Shown one piece after another: positions 16,857 to 25,637 of a DNA stretch of 64,000 nucleotides (within the stretch, counting starts at the first letter, position 1; the number at the start of each line of letters is the position of its first letter). The translations under genes and the position numbers were made by a program. The notes beneath the pieces are model-generated. The model ran no database searches. It saw only the letters and a list, made by a program, of their open reading frames with translations, and had not been told where the DNA came from. Location of the stretch: positions 124,001 through 188,000 of the forward strand of contig NZ_CP031417.1 of NCBI RefSeq assembly GCF_003367395.1. Direction: 5' to 3'. Origin of the DNA: Pseudolabrys taiwanensis. Its GTDB lineage: Bacteria > Pseudomonadota > Alphaproteobacteria > Rhizobiales > Xanthobacteraceae.

Positions 16857-18989
16857 ATGGAACGTATGTGGCGTGTGCCGGCGGTCGCCGGTGCAGGGGT
16901 CTTGTCGCTGACGGTCATGTCGACGGACGTCGTGGCGCAAGCGCAAAGCGTGGCGTTGCCGACGATCGAGGTGGAGGGCGCTTCCGAAACCGCCTACGGC
17001 CCGGTGCAGGGCTATAACGCTTCGCGCGGCGCAACCGGAACCAAAACCGACACGCCGCTGCAGGAGATCCCGCAGTCGATCAGCGTCATCACCGCCGACC
17101 AGATGCGGGATCAGGGCGCCACCAATGTGCAACAGGCGCTCCGCTATACGCCGGGCGTGATGGCCGACAGCTACGGCCCCGACTCGCGCGTCGACTCGTT
17201 CCAGATCCGCGGCATGTCGGCCGACGTCTATCTCGACGGCATGCGCACCACGAACTCGTGGTGGAATTCGCAGCGGCTCGATCCCTATATGCTTGAGCGT
17301 ATGGAGGTGCTGCGCGGCCCGTCCTCGGTGCTGTATGGCAGCACGACCACAGCCGGGCTGCTCAATCTCGTCACCAAGCGTCCGCAGGCGCAGGACCTGC
17401 ACGAAGTCGGCGTCCAATACGGCAGCTTCAACCGCAAGCAGATCCAGACCGACCATACCGGCAAGATCACCGCGGACGGGCAGTGGCTGTACCGGATCAT
17501 CGGCATCGCGCGCGGCAGCGACTATCAGACCGATTACGTCAAGGATGACCGGGTCGTGGTGATGCCGGCCGTCACCTGGCGTCCGACCGAGCGGACCAGT
17601 TGGACGGTGATCGCCACCTATCAGAAGGACAAGACCGGTTCCTCGACCGGCTTCATGCCGCATTCGGGCACGATCTTCCCCAATCCGAACGGACAGATTC
17701 CGAGCAACCGTTTCGCCGGCGATCCGGCGACCGACCTCTATCAGACGGAAACGCGGTCGATCGCCAGCCTGTTCGAGCACCGCTTCAGCGACTGGCTGAA
17801 GGTGTCGCACAACATGCGTTACTCCGACATCGACGGCATCTACAACACGGTTTACGCGAACAGCTTCTCCGCCAATCCTTACCTCGACCCGGCGCAGCGT
17901 ACGGTGTCGCGCTACGTCGATTTCTCGAACGCCAATCGCAAGACTTTCACCTCCGACACCAATGCCGAGTTGAAATTCGACACCCACGCCGTGTCGCACA
18001 AACTTCTGGTCGGTCTCGACTACCGCCGCATGAGCGAAGGCAGCATGGCGGGCGGTTCCCTCGATACAACGCCGTTCGATCTGTATTCGCCGACCTATAA
18101 TCCGATTGCGCTGCCGGACATGATGCGAATGCCGGGCCTCGTGCAGCGTCAGGTCGGCTTCTACGTGCAGGACCAGATCCGTTGGGGCCAGTTGATCGGC
18201 GTGTTCGGCCTGCGCCACGACACTGCGAGCAGCGACATTGAAGGTCTCGACAAGCAGACCGATCGAGCCGTAACTGGCCGTGCGGGTCTGATGTACGAAC
18301 TACCCTTCGGCCTGACGCCTTATGTCTCCTATGCGCAGTCGTTCGATCCTCAATTCGGCACGGCAGCCTATGGCAACAGCCAGTGCAACGACAGCCCGAG
18401 CGGACTCTGCAAGCCGGTGCGCGGCGAGCAATACGAAGTGGGGTTCAAGTATCGTCACTCGAAAGACCTCGCCGTCAACGGCGCGCTGTTCGATATCACG
18501 CAGAAGAACCGCACCACGAGCGATCCGAGCGGCATCGGCATGGTGCAGATCGGCCGGGCGCGCATTCGTGGCGCCGAACTCGAGGTGCTGGCGACGATCG
18601 CGCGCGATGTCGACCTGATCGGCGCCTACACCTACCTCGATGCCAAGATCGTGGATGGCGACAATGCCGGTAAGCGCATCGAGACGGTGCCGCAACATCA
18701 GGCGTCGCTGTGGGCCAAGTACCGCTTCGCGCTCCTCGGCGTGGACGGCTTCTCGCTCGGTGGCGGCGTGCGCTATATCGGCTCGGTCTGGGACGGCGCG
18801 GATACCATTCAGACGCCCGGCTACACGTTGGTCGACGCCATGGTGGCCTGGGAAAACAAGAACTGGCGTTTCCAGGTCAACGGCACCAACCTGACGGACA
18901 AGACCTACTACACGGCCTGTCTGACGCGCGGCGACTGCTTCTTCGGCAATCGCCGTTCGGTCATCGCGAGTCTGACCTACAAGTTCTGA
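16857..18989 (+). CDS. TonB-dependent siderophore receptor
   Basis: About 710 residues. A signal peptide is followed by a plug domain (LQEIPQSISVITADQMRDQG, QALRYTPGV, FQIRGM, LDGMR, RMEVLRGPSSVLYGSTTTAGLLNLVTK) and a 22-strand barrel ending in the aromatic outer-membrane insertion signal (YKF at the C-terminus). The PQSISV and RGPSSVLYG motifs place it with ferric-siderophore receptors such as FhuA/FpvA. ATG 16857 is used; GTG 16851 is an in-frame alternative. No siderophore ABC importer or TonB/ExbBD genes are next to it, so the ligand is undetermined. Confidence 0.92.
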   Translation: MERMWRVPAVAGAGVLSLTVMSTDVVAQAQSVALPTIEVEGASETAYGPVQGYNASRGATGTKTDTPLQEIPQSISVITADQMRDQGATNVQQALRYTPGVMADSYGPDSRVDSFQIRGMSADVYLDGMRTTNSWWNSQRLDPYMLERMEVLRGPSSVLYGSTTTAGLLNLVTKRPQAQDLHEVGVQYGSFNRKQIQTDHTGKITADGQWLYRIIGIARGSDYQTDYVKDDRVVVMPAVTWRPTERTSWTVIATYQKDKTGSSTGFMPHSGTIFPNPNGQIPSNRFAGDPATDLYQTETRSIASLFEHRFSDWLKVSHNMRYSDIDGIYNTVYANSFSANPYLDPAQRTVSRYVDFSNANRKTFTSDTNAELKFDTHAVSHKLLVGLDYRRMSEGSMAGGSLDTTPFDLYSPTYNPIALPDMMRMPGLVQRQVGFYVQDQIRWGQLIGVFGLRHDTASSDIEGLDKQTDRAVTGRAGLMYELPFGLTPYVSYAQSFDPQFGTAAYGNSQCNDSPSGLCKPVRGEQYEVGFKYRHSKDLAVNGALFDITQKNRTTSDPSGIGMVQIGRARIRGAELEVLATIARDVDLIGAYTYLDAKIVDGDNAGKRIETVPQHQASLWAKYRFALLGVDGFSLGGGVRYIGSVWDGADTIQTPGYTLVDAMVAWENKNWRFQVNGTNLTDKTYYTACLTRGDCFFGNRRSVIASLTYKF

Positions 18990-19004
18990 GAGACGCCCAG
19001 AATT

Positions 19005-19089
19005 CGTCATGCCCGGCCTTGTGCCGGGCATCCAAGACTTTACGCCAGGCAATAAGACGTGGATGGCCGGGTCAAGCCCGGCCATGACG
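19005..19089. repeat. Interspersed long palindrome, type CGTCATGCCCGG
   Basis: An 85-bp imperfect inverted repeat. The left arm CGTCATGCCCGGCCTTGTGC and following GGGCATCCA are mirrored by TGGATGGCCGGGTCAAGCCC and GGCCATGACG. It lies between the TonB receptor and the VWA gene. Its minus-strand translation gives the MAGLDPAIH / MPGTRPGMT strings common in spurious ORFs of this bacterial group. Confidence 0.85.
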
Positions 19090-19154
19090 GGTGGAGAGGA
19101 CACGGACGGCGGGAATTTGCTAGGGTGGCCGCGTGAACTCGAGGCCACCCGAGA

Positions 19155-20327
19155 ATGTTCGTTACCTTCTTCCAGGAACTGAAGTCCGCCGGCGTGCCGG
19201 TGACTTTGCGCGAATATCTGACGCTGATGGAGGCGATGGAGGCCGATCTCGCCGACCGCCGCGTCGAGGACTTCTATTATCTCTCGCGCGCCGCGTTGGT
19301 GAAGGACGAGCGCAACCTCGACAAGTTCGACCGTGTGTTCGGCCACGTCTTCAAAGGCCTCGAATTCATGGGTGACGCGGTCGAGGCGAATATCCCGGCC
19401 GAGTGGCTCAAGAAGCTCACCGAGAAGTATCTCACCGAGGAAGAGAAAAAGCAGATCGAGGCCATGGGCGGGCTCGACAAGCTGATGGAGACGCTCAAGC
19501 AGCGCCTGGCCGAGCAGAAGGGCCGCCACCAGGGCGGCAACAAATGGATCGGCACCGGCGGCACCTCGCCGTTCGGCAACGGCGGCTACAACCCGGAAGG
19601 CATCCGCATCGGCGGCGAGAGCACGCACCGCCGCGCGGTGAAGGTGTGGGACAAGCGCGAGTTCAAGGATCTCGACGATGATGTCGAGCTCGGCACGCGC
19701 AACATCAAAGTGGCGCTGCGGCGCCTGCGCAAGTTCGCGCGCACCGGGGCGCCGGACGAGTTGGATCTCGACGGCACCATCCAAGGTACGGCGCACAAAG
19801 GTTATCTCGACATCGTCATGCGGCCCGAGCGGCACAATGCGGTAAAGGTGTTGTTGTTCTTCGATATCGGCGGCTCGATGGACTGGCACATCAAGGCGAC
19901 GGAAGAACTGTTCTCGGCGGCGCGCACCGAATTCAAGCATATGGAGCACTTCTACTTCCACAACTGCCTCTACGAGAAAGTGTGGAAGGAGAACCAGCGC
20001 CGCTATCAGGCGACCACCGCGACCTGGGACGTGCTGCACACTTACCCGCACGACTACAAGGTGGTGTTCGTCGGCGACGCCTCGATGTCGCCCTACGAGA
20101 TCACGGTGACCGGCGGCTCGGTCGAACATTACAACGACGAAGCCGGCGCGACCTGGATGGAGCGCGTGACGCGCACCTATCCGGCGTGCGTGTGGCTCAA
20201 TCCGGTGCCGGAGAAGGAGTGGGCCTATACCCACTCGATCCAGCTGATGCGCCAGCTCATGGGCGGGCGCATGTATCCGCTGACGCTGGAGGGCCTAGAC
20301 CGAGCGATGCGCGAGTTGGTGCGGTAG
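19155..20327 (+). CDS. VWA domain protein, CoxE-like
   Basis: A 390-residue cytoplasmic protein. The N-terminal 180 residues are helical with a Gly-rich linker (about 125-155). A von Willebrand factor A domain follows with the metal site LLFFDIGGSMDWH (Asp237, Ser241) in which the usual first serine of DxSxS is Gly239. CoxE-like VWA proteins work with MoxR AAA+ ATPases to insert metals or remodel protein complexes. A MoxR ATPase is encoded at 38448-39293, 18 kb away on the other strand; these two are normally neighbours. The target complex is unknown. Confidence 0.85.
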   Translation: MFVTFFQELKSAGVPVTLREYLTLMEAMEADLADRRVEDFYYLSRAALVKDERNLDKFDRVFGHVFKGLEFMGDAVEANIPAEWLKKLTEKYLTEEEKKQIEAMGGLDKLMETLKQRLAEQKGRHQGGNKWIGTGGTSPFGNGGYNPEGIRIGGESTHRRAVKVWDKREFKDLDDDVELGTRNIKVALRRLRKFARTGAPDELDLDGTIQGTAHKGYLDIVMRPERHNAVKVLLFFDIGGSMDWHIKATEELFSAARTEFKHMEHFYFHNCLYEKVWKENQRRYQATTATWDVLHTYPHDYKVVFVGDASMSPYEITVTGGSVEHYNDEAGATWMERVTRTYPACVWLNPVPEKEWAYTHSIQLMRQLMGGRMYPLTLEGLDRAMRELVR

Positions 20328-20340
20328 GCGCTTGTCGGCG

Positions 20341-20370
20341 TCGGCCGGATGAGCGAAGCGAGGTCCGGCA
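20341..20370. repeat. Degenerate REP-like palindrome
   Basis: CGGCCGGATGAGCGAAGCGA followed by GGTCCGGCAG has the REP centre (GATGAGCGAAGCG) and pairing arms, but lacks the GTAG head. Probably a decayed copy of the REP family at 2066-2772. Confidence 0.6.
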
Positions 20371-20382
20371 GAGCGCGCGGAG

Positions 20383-20610
20383 CTACCCCACCGCGTCGAT
20401 CGGCACTTCGTCGACTTGCCGGCCGTGTTCGTCGGTGATCGAGACCAGCCAGCCGCTCCAGTTGAAGCCCGGCATCACCGCGCCTTGCGCCAGGCTGCGG
20501 GCGAAGGCGACCGCGTCCTCGCGCGCGGCCGCGGGCCCCGCGAGATCGATGCCCTTGTGATTGTTGAATACCTGTTTGCCGTCGGTCAGTCGGAAGTAAT
20601 AACGGGGCAT
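20383..20610 (-). CDS. Small DUF6894-like protein
   Basis: A 75-residue protein beginning MPRYYFRLTDGKQVFNNHKG. This N-terminus, with (Y/F)F.(L/V).DG and a following aspartate/glycine turn and AA.E.A...AR helix, matches a small family abundant in Hyphomicrobiales (DUF6894 as I remember it). Function unknown. The frame remains open upstream, but the family start is clear. Single gene on the minus strand between two unrelated units. Confidence 0.7.
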   Translation of the reverse strand: MPRYYFRLTDGKQVFNNHKGIDLAGPAAAREDAVAFARSLAQGAVMPGFNWSGWLVSITDEHGRQVDEVPIDAVG

Positions 20611-20748
20611 GGGTGGCTCGCTGTACGGCTCGTGGGCGCGGGCTCGAAGCCTAGCAATCCGTTCGCGTGCCGTCACGCGGACCGATCGGCGCCGGACATG
20701 AAGCGGCCGGCGTACCGAAGCACGTCAGCCACTCCTGTGTTATTCGCG

Positions 20749-21168
20749 TCAGCAGCCGCTGGCCATGCTGCCCGAGCTCGATCCGCTGGTCGCGCCGTTG
20801 GTGCCGCTCGGATTCGAGTGGGTGCCCATGCCGGTCGTCGAATTGGTCGATGGCGCGGTGGCGCTGCCGCTCGCACCGCCGGCATTCGGGTTGGTGTTCA
20901 TCGACAGGCTGTTATTTCCCGAGCCGCAAGGCTGACCATTTAGATCGGTACGGCCGTTGTTGATGCCGTTGTTGGTGCCGCCGACGCCGCCGGGCGTGAC
21001 ACCCGTGCCGCCGTTGATGCCGCCGCCGGTGGTACCGCCGCTCATGCCGCCGGCGCCGGCACCGCCCGCGCCACCCGCACCGCCACCGCCGGATTGGGCC
21101 AAAGCGACGCCCGCGCTCGCGGCAATCAGCGCCGCCGCAAGGGTCGTGAGAATCCGTCCTGTCCGCAT
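20749..21168 (-). CDS. Small secreted Gly/Ser/Asn/Thr-rich protein
   Basis: A 139-residue protein with a good signal peptide (MRTGRILTTLAAALIAASAG, cleaved near ALA-QS), followed by low-complexity sequence: a GGAGGAGG segment, then Asn-Gly and Ser-Thr-Gly repeats. It contains one Cys in the middle and one at the very C-terminus. The start at 21168 has AGGAG seven bases upstream. I do not recognise a function. Such proteins are common and fast-evolving in this group. Confidence 0.65.
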   Translation of the reverse strand: MRTGRILTTLAAALIAASAGVALAQSGGGGAGGAGGAGAGGMSGGTTGGGINGGTGVTPGGVGGTNNGINNGRTDLNGQPCGSGNNSLSMNTNPNAGGASGSATAPSTNSTTGMGTHSNPSGTNGATSGSSSGSMASGC

Positions 21169-21367
21169 CGCCGTGCTCCTGTTGCGCATCCTGTCTGCGG
21201 GCAACGTGAAGCGCGTGCCGAAGTTTCGCGCGGACGGGACTTAATTGGTCTGCCCCGAAGGCAAAGCTTCGAAGGATGTCGTTAAGCACTGTTGCGGTGG
21301 ATCAAGGCCCGCGCCGCGAATCCGTGAACAATGTCTCGTTATGATGCGCGAGAAGAGAGATCCGACC

Positions 21368-21634
21368 ATGCTTACCGCTGCACCGAAAGCAAGCGTCAGC
21401 CATGTGCCGAACATGGCGGCGATGACCGATCGTCTCGGCCTCGGCACGGTTCCGGCCGCGTGGCCGACAGGCGTGTCGCAATTGGCGCTCACCATCAATG
21501 CCTGCCAGCATTGCGACGCGTTCGAGGTCTGCACGGATTGGCTGGTGCGCGCGCCCAAGTCCATCGCGGTACCGCCCGCATTTTGTCCGAATGCGCCGGC
21601 TTTCGGAGAAGCGCAAGCGAAGAAGAAGGCGTGA
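21368..21634 (+). CDS. Small four-cysteine protein, DUF6455-like, next to hemN
   Basis: An 88-residue protein with a conserved-looking core LGLGTVPAAWPTG, then NACQHCDAFEVCTDWL and a late FCPNAP. Four cysteines in CxxC...C...C spacing could bind a metal or Fe-S cluster. I start at ATG 21368, with AGAGAG eight bases upstream; ATG 21341 and 21344 are in frame but have no ribosome site. It ends 13 bp from the convergent hemN stop codon. I recall this family being found near hemN in related genomes. Function unknown. Confidence 0.7.
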   Translation: MLTAAPKASVSHVPNMAAMTDRLGLGTVPAAWPTGVSQLALTINACQHCDAFEVCTDWLVRAPKSIAVPPAFCPNAPAFGEAQAKKKA

Positions 21635-21647
21635 GGCGCCGCGCGGA

Positions 21648-22970
21648 TTACACCGCGATCGAATGCTTCTTCTGGCTGGCCGCGAGGTAAGAATCGAATA
21701 CCGCCGCCGCGATCCGCACATAAGCGCGGCCGCGCGCCGTGACCTCGATGCGGCCGCCATCGATCGTCAGCAGACCTTCGTCGGCGAGCGGTGCCAAAGC
21801 GGCCAGCTCGGATGCGAAGCGGCCGACGCCGCCTTCGACGGCATTGAGGTCGAGCGCGAGATCGCACATCAGCCGTTCGATGAGGTGGGCGCGCAGCCGG
21901 TCTTCGTCACTGAGCGCCAGACCCTTTACGATGGGGAAGCGGCCGTCGGCGACCGTCCGGCTGTAGCCGCCGAGGTCGGGCGCATTCTGTACGAAGCCCT
22001 GCGGCAGCCTGCCGATGGCGCTCGCGCCCAAGCCGATCAGCGCGTCGGCTTCGTCGACGGTATAACCCTGGAAATTGCGGCGCAGTGTGCCGGTGCGCGC
22101 GGCGATCGCGAGTTCATCGTCCGGCAGGGCGAAATGGTCGAGGCCGACGGCTTCATAGCCGACGCGGCAGAGCGTCTCGGCCGCGGCATCGGCCTGTTGC
22201 AGCCGCTCGGCAAGGCCGGGCAGCGCGGCCTCGTCAATCAGTTTCTGATGCGACTTGAACCACGGCACATGCGCGTAGCCGAACAGGGCGAGACGCTGTG
22301 CGCCGAGCGCGGCCGCGAGTTGCGCGCTGTGGACGACGTCGCGCACGGTCTGCGTCGGCAGCCCATACATGAGATCGATGTTGAGGTTGGCGATGCCGGC
22401 CGCGCGCAGCCAGTCGGCGGCGCGCGCGACAAGTTCGAACGGCTGGATGCGGCCGATCGCCTGTTGCACATGCGCGGAGGCATCCTGCACACCGAGGCTG
22501 GCACGCGTGACGCCGATCGCTTGTAAGGAACGCACCAGTGCGCGATCGAGCCGGCGCGGATCGAGTTCGATCGCGTGTTCCTTCAACGCCGACAGATCGA
22601 AGCGCGAGGCGAGCTTCGCGGCGATCGTTTCGAGCAGGGCCGGGCCGAGGATCGACGGCGTCCCGCCGCCCCAATGCAGATGCGTGAGCTTGCGCCCGAC
22701 GAGGCCGTCCAGAAGTTCGATCTCCTCCAGAAGGCGCTCGGCATAGGTTTCGACCGGCTCGCGCCGCCGCACGGCGCGGGTGTTGCAACCGCAATAGTGG
22801 CAAAGCTCCGTGCAGAACGGGACGTGAATATAGAGCGACAAGGTTGCGGTGGGCGGCAGCGCCGCCAGCCATTCCGCATAGACGTCGCCATCCACTGCGG
22901 CGGTGAAATGAGGTGCGGTAGGATATGAGGTGTAGCGGGGAACGTTGCGCTCGGCGAGCGCGAGCGACAT
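21648..22970 (-). CDS. hemN: Oxygen-independent coproporphyrinogen III oxidase
   Basis: A 440-residue radical SAM enzyme that oxidatively decarboxylates coproporphyrinogen III in heme synthesis when oxygen is low. The cluster motif is C53-x3-C57-x2-C60 (HVPFCTELCHYCGC) and Cys62 follows as in true HemN. RYTSYPTAPHF near the N-terminus and LHWGGGTPS are family signatures, which separate it from HemW. The start at 22970 fits the family length; it follows the chaB stop by two bases, so the genes are a two-gene operon. Confidence 0.95.
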   Translation of the reverse strand: MSLALAERNVPRYTSYPTAPHFTAAVDGDVYAEWLAALPPTATLSLYIHVPFCTELCHYCGCNTRAVRRREPVETYAERLLEEIELLDGLVGRKLTHLHWGGGTPSILGPALLETIAAKLASRFDLSALKEHAIELDPRRLDRALVRSLQAIGVTRASLGVQDASAHVQQAIGRIQPFELVARAADWLRAAGIANLNIDLMYGLPTQTVRDVVHSAQLAAALGAQRLALFGYAHVPWFKSHQKLIDEAALPGLAERLQQADAAAETLCRVGYEAVGLDHFALPDDELAIAARTGTLRRNFQGYTVDEADALIGLGASAIGRLPQGFVQNAPDLGGYSRTVADGRFPIVKGLALSDEDRLRAHLIERLMCDLALDLNAVEGGVGRFASELAALAPLADEGLLTIDGGRIEVTARGRAYVRIAAAVFDSYLAASQKKHSIAV

Positions 22971-22972
22971 GC

Positions 22973-23185
22973 TTATGACCGGCGAGGAACCCACGTCTCG
23001 TCCACCTTCTCGTAACTGCGTTTCACGGCCGCCCAAGCGATCATGTGCGAACGCTTTTCGCGGTCGATCTCGCCGGCATGGGCGGCGTAGGCGTGATTGA
23101 AAGCCTCGCGGTAGATGTCCTGCGCGTGCGGCGGCAGATGCGAGCGGATCGAGGGCGGCAATTCGGTGCTGCTACGATACGGCAT
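22973..23185 (-). CDS. chaB: ChaB family protein
   Basis: A 70-residue protein matching ChaB along its length (PYRSSTELPPSIRSHLPPHA, IYREAFNHAYAAH, HMIAWAAVKRSYEKVDETWV). In E. coli ChaB is linked to the cation/proton antiporter ChaA, but no chaA is present here, and many bacteria have ChaB alone. It is the first gene of a tight unit with hemN (two bases between them). Its role is not known. Confidence 0.9.
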   Translation of the reverse strand: MPYRSSTELPPSIRSHLPPHAQDIYREAFNHAYAAHAGEIDREKRSHMIAWAAVKRSYEKVDETWVPRRS

Positions 23186-23296
23186 TCAACAAACCTTCGG
23201 CGGCTGCCGGAGCGATCGGCAGTTACTCTAACGTCGTCAAGCGGACACTCATTGCGCTAAATCAAAGAAAGAGGAGTTGTTCCGAGGGCTTAAGTT

Positions 23297-23330
23297 AAAA
23301 AAAAGCGCCGGGCACGAGGCCCGGCGCTTG
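23297..23330 (-). terminator. Rho-independent terminator of coiled-coil gene 1
   Basis: Perfect stem AAGCGCCGGGC / GCCCGGCGCTT, loop ACGAG, with eight A on the left (U tract on minus-strand RNA). Confidence 0.92.
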
Positions 23331-23353
23331 CATCGAACTCTGCCGCGGTCGCT

Positions 23354-24811
23354 TCAGGCGGCGTTGGCCGCATGCAGCGGCGTCGGCTCCTCCGGCAGCG
23401 GTTGTTCGCGGCGCAGCGTCGCCGTTTCCCGCATCAGGCGGGAGAAGTCCTTGCGCGCGGTCTCGAGCGCGCCTTCGACCACAGCCCGCTGCATCTTCTC
23501 GCGACGAAGCGACGAGCTGAGCTCTTCGATCGTCTGTTCGGCCGCGTGCTTCTGATCGAGGAGAGCCGCTTCGAGCGTGATGATGCGCTCGTTGAGCGAG
23601 GTGATCGATTCCTCGGCGCGGGTGAGTGCGGTTTCCTTGGCCGTATAGGCGCGGGCGAGGGCGGTGCTGCGCTCCATCAACGTGTTGCGGGCTTGCTCGA
23701 CCTCTTGACGTTGTGCTTCGCGGGCATAACGGTCAGCCTCGAATTCGGCGACACGTGCATGCAAGGTGTCACGTTCGCGCGCGAGTTCGGCATTGCGCCG
23801 ATCGGCCTCGCGGATCTCCTCGGCGCGTCCGATGAGATGTTCACGTGCTTCGATCAGCAGCTTCTCGGTCGCGGCCGCGCGTGCCTGTAACGTCTCGAAG
23901 CGCATGCGCTGGGTCGAGAGTTCGTGCTCGTGGCGTTCGTTGCTCTCGTCGAGTGTGCCGACGAGCCGGGTGCGCTCGGCGTTCATCTCGACGAAATTGC
24001 CCTCGGTGGTGCGCAGGCGCGCTTGCGTCGCGGCCAGCGCCGTCTCGGTCTCGGCGAGCCGGCGGGCGAGCTTGGCGCCCTCCGCGCTCGATTTCTCGAA
24101 TGCCGCCTGCTGCGCCTGCTTCTCGTCCTCGGCCATCATCAGCCGCTGGCGGTTGGTGGCGATCTCGCCTTCGAGCGCAATGATGCGCTTCTCGGTGGCG
24201 ATCAGCCGCTCGTCGAGCCGCTTGTTCTCCTCGCGCAGAATGCGCGTCTCGCCGGTCTCCTGATTGAGACGCGCTTCGATGTCGGCGATCTGCGCGCGTC
24301 GCGTCGCGAGGTCGACCGCGATTTCGGATTTAGCGGCTTCCGTGTTGCGCAACAGCGATTGGCTCGCCGCGAGTTCCTGGCTCAGCGTCTCGCATTCGCG
24401 TTCGGCGGCGGCGGCGCGTCTCTCGGTCTCGGCGGCTTCGGTGCGAAGCTTGCCGTAGGCGAGACGCGTGTTGTTGAGCACGGTTTGCAGGCCAAGCTTC
24501 TCGGCGCGCTCGGCCTCGACGGCCTGCAAGGTTCGGGTCACCGGCGCGACCAGCCGATCGACCGAGGCCTTGATGCTCTCGAGCTCGGCGACTTTCGTCG
24601 CTGCATTGATCAGAAGATTGCGGAGCTCTTCGTTCTCGCCGCCGAGCTGCGCGCTCGACGTCGAGAACAGTTCTTCGTCGAGTTCGAGCGGATTTTCGGG
24701 GGGGAGGGTGCTAGCCGGCGTCTGCGCCGCGGCGGCCGACATGGGAGGATCTTCGGCTGGCCTATCGTAAAGGCCGGATTTGCGGGCGAAGAGGCCCCCC
24801 AGTTTGGTCAT
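23354..24811 (-). CDS. Long coiled-coil protein, paralogue 1
   Basis: A 485-residue cytoplasmic protein with no signal or membrane segment. Residues 1-55 are a flexible head beginning MTKLGGLFARKSG; from about 58 to 460 it is nearly continuous coiled coil, and a Pro-rich tail ends it. A second gene at 29554-31050 encodes a protein of the same plan, with similar head (MAKLSDLFGRKPG), the segment GEENE.LR.LL, and the same end (RAVVEGALE.ARKD.SRL). The architecture (short head, long rod, tail) recalls crescentin and other intermediate-filament-like or scaffold proteins, but no homology to these is claimed. It has its own terminator. Confidence 0.78.
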   Translation of the reverse strand: MTKLGGLFARKSGLYDRPAEDPPMSAAAAQTPASTLPPENPLELDEELFSTSSAQLGGENEELRNLLINAATKVAELESIKASVDRLVAPVTRTLQAVEAERAEKLGLQTVLNNTRLAYGKLRTEAAETERRAAAAERECETLSQELAASQSLLRNTEAAKSEIAVDLATRRAQIADIEARLNQETGETRILREENKRLDERLIATEKRIIALEGEIATNRQRLMMAEDEKQAQQAAFEKSSAEGAKLARRLAETETALAATQARLRTTEGNFVEMNAERTRLVGTLDESNERHEHELSTQRMRFETLQARAAATEKLLIEAREHLIGRAEEIREADRRNAELARERDTLHARVAEFEADRYAREAQRQEVEQARNTLMERSTALARAYTAKETALTRAEESITSLNERIITLEAALLDQKHAAEQTIEELSSSLRREKMQRAVVEGALETARKDFSRLMRETATLRREQPLPEEPTPLHAANAA

Positions 24812-25112
24812 CGGACGTGATCCCCGAATGCGCCGATCCGCCCGGCCCGAAGCGACTCCGAATCACACAGGTTAATATTGACTAACAGAATCTGAACGGA
24901 GGAGGGTAAACGAGAGGTTAATAGTGAAAAATATAGTCGACGCAGGTGCTTACGCCCTTTGTGACACGGTGCTATGGAACCGGGGCGAGGGTCAGTTTCG
25001 CGCAGGCCGCCTGTGTATAAGTCGGGCGCGGCAGGTCCCTTGCTCGACTTCGCAGTCAAAGCGGTCGACAAATTGTGGACGATTCGAGGCAGCCCTCGTG
25101 GGGAGAACAACA
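24812..25112. other. Intergenic region between coiled-coil gene 1 and the exported protein gene
   Basis: 301 bp, divergent promoters. It is AT-richer between 24860 and 24960, with GGTTAATATTGACTAAC at about 24870 and GGTTAATAGTG at about 24914. These TTAA half-sites do not make a properly spaced CtrA box. Nothing else recognised. Confidence 0.5.
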
Positions 25113-25559
25113 ATGAACCGTAAGCTTGCAGTTTTCGTCGCGGCGCTGGCCGCCTTTGCGTTTGTGACCCAGGCGGCCGAAGCCGGCGGACGCCGGAAGG
25201 TGGATCCGCGCCTGAGCGCCACGGCGGTCGGTGTCGGCGCGGCGTCGACGGCGGCTTACTTCGCGTTCAACAACTGGAACTGGAAGTGGGACTCGGCCCG
25301 CGCCGGCGTCACCAGCATGGGCGCCTATGCCATCACCACGGTCGGCTGCGCTGCGCTGTCTCCGATCGTCGGCACCGCCGTGATGCATCGCCCGCTGACC
25401 TATCGCGAGGCCCACATCCTCGTCGGCTCCTGCCTGATCCCGGTCGTCGGCGGTTGGCTGGTGAACGAGGCTTACAACGAAGGCATCTTGTGGGCGCCGG
25501 ACGAGCAGCAGCCGGTCGCGGTGAAGAAGCACCGCAAGCGTCACGTCGCCACCAAGTAA
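25113..25559 (+). CDS. Small exported protein with hydrophobic segments (unknown function)
   Basis: A 148-residue protein. A signal peptide (MNRKLAVFVAALAAFAFVTQ, cleavage near AEAG) is followed by a hydrophobic, glycine-rich body with two likely membrane-inserting stretches (TAVGVGAASTAAYFAF; ILVGSCLIPVVGGWLV) and a basic tail (KKHRKRHVATK). The start ATG has GGGGAGAA nearby upstream. I do not know the family name; similar small proteins are common in Bradyrhizobium-like genomes. A strong terminator follows. Confidence 0.7.
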   Translation: MNRKLAVFVAALAAFAFVTQAAEAGGRRKVDPRLSATAVGVGAASTAAYFAFNNWNWKWDSARAGVTSMGAYAITTVGCAALSPIVGTAVMHRPLTYREAHILVGSCLIPVVGGWLVNEAYNEGILWAPDEQQPVAVKKHRKRHVATK

Positions 25560-25582
25560 ATACAGCGGCCTTGCCGCATGAG

Positions 25583-25620
25583 AACGCCGGCGCCGATGAG
25601 GCGCCGGCGTTTTCGTTTGT
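25583..25620 (+). terminator. Rho-independent terminator of the exported protein gene
   Basis: Perfect 12-bp stem AACGCCGGCGCC / GGCGCCGGCGTT with loop GATGA, followed by TTCGTTTGT. Confidence 0.88.
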
Positions 25621-25637
25621 GGGGGACGACGCTTGCG

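Noticed and set aside
18300..20234. 644-codon minus-strand frame
   Set aside because: It crosses the end of the TonB receptor, the 85-bp palindrome and the VWA gene. The MAGLDPAIH and MPGTRPGMT strings come from the repeat.
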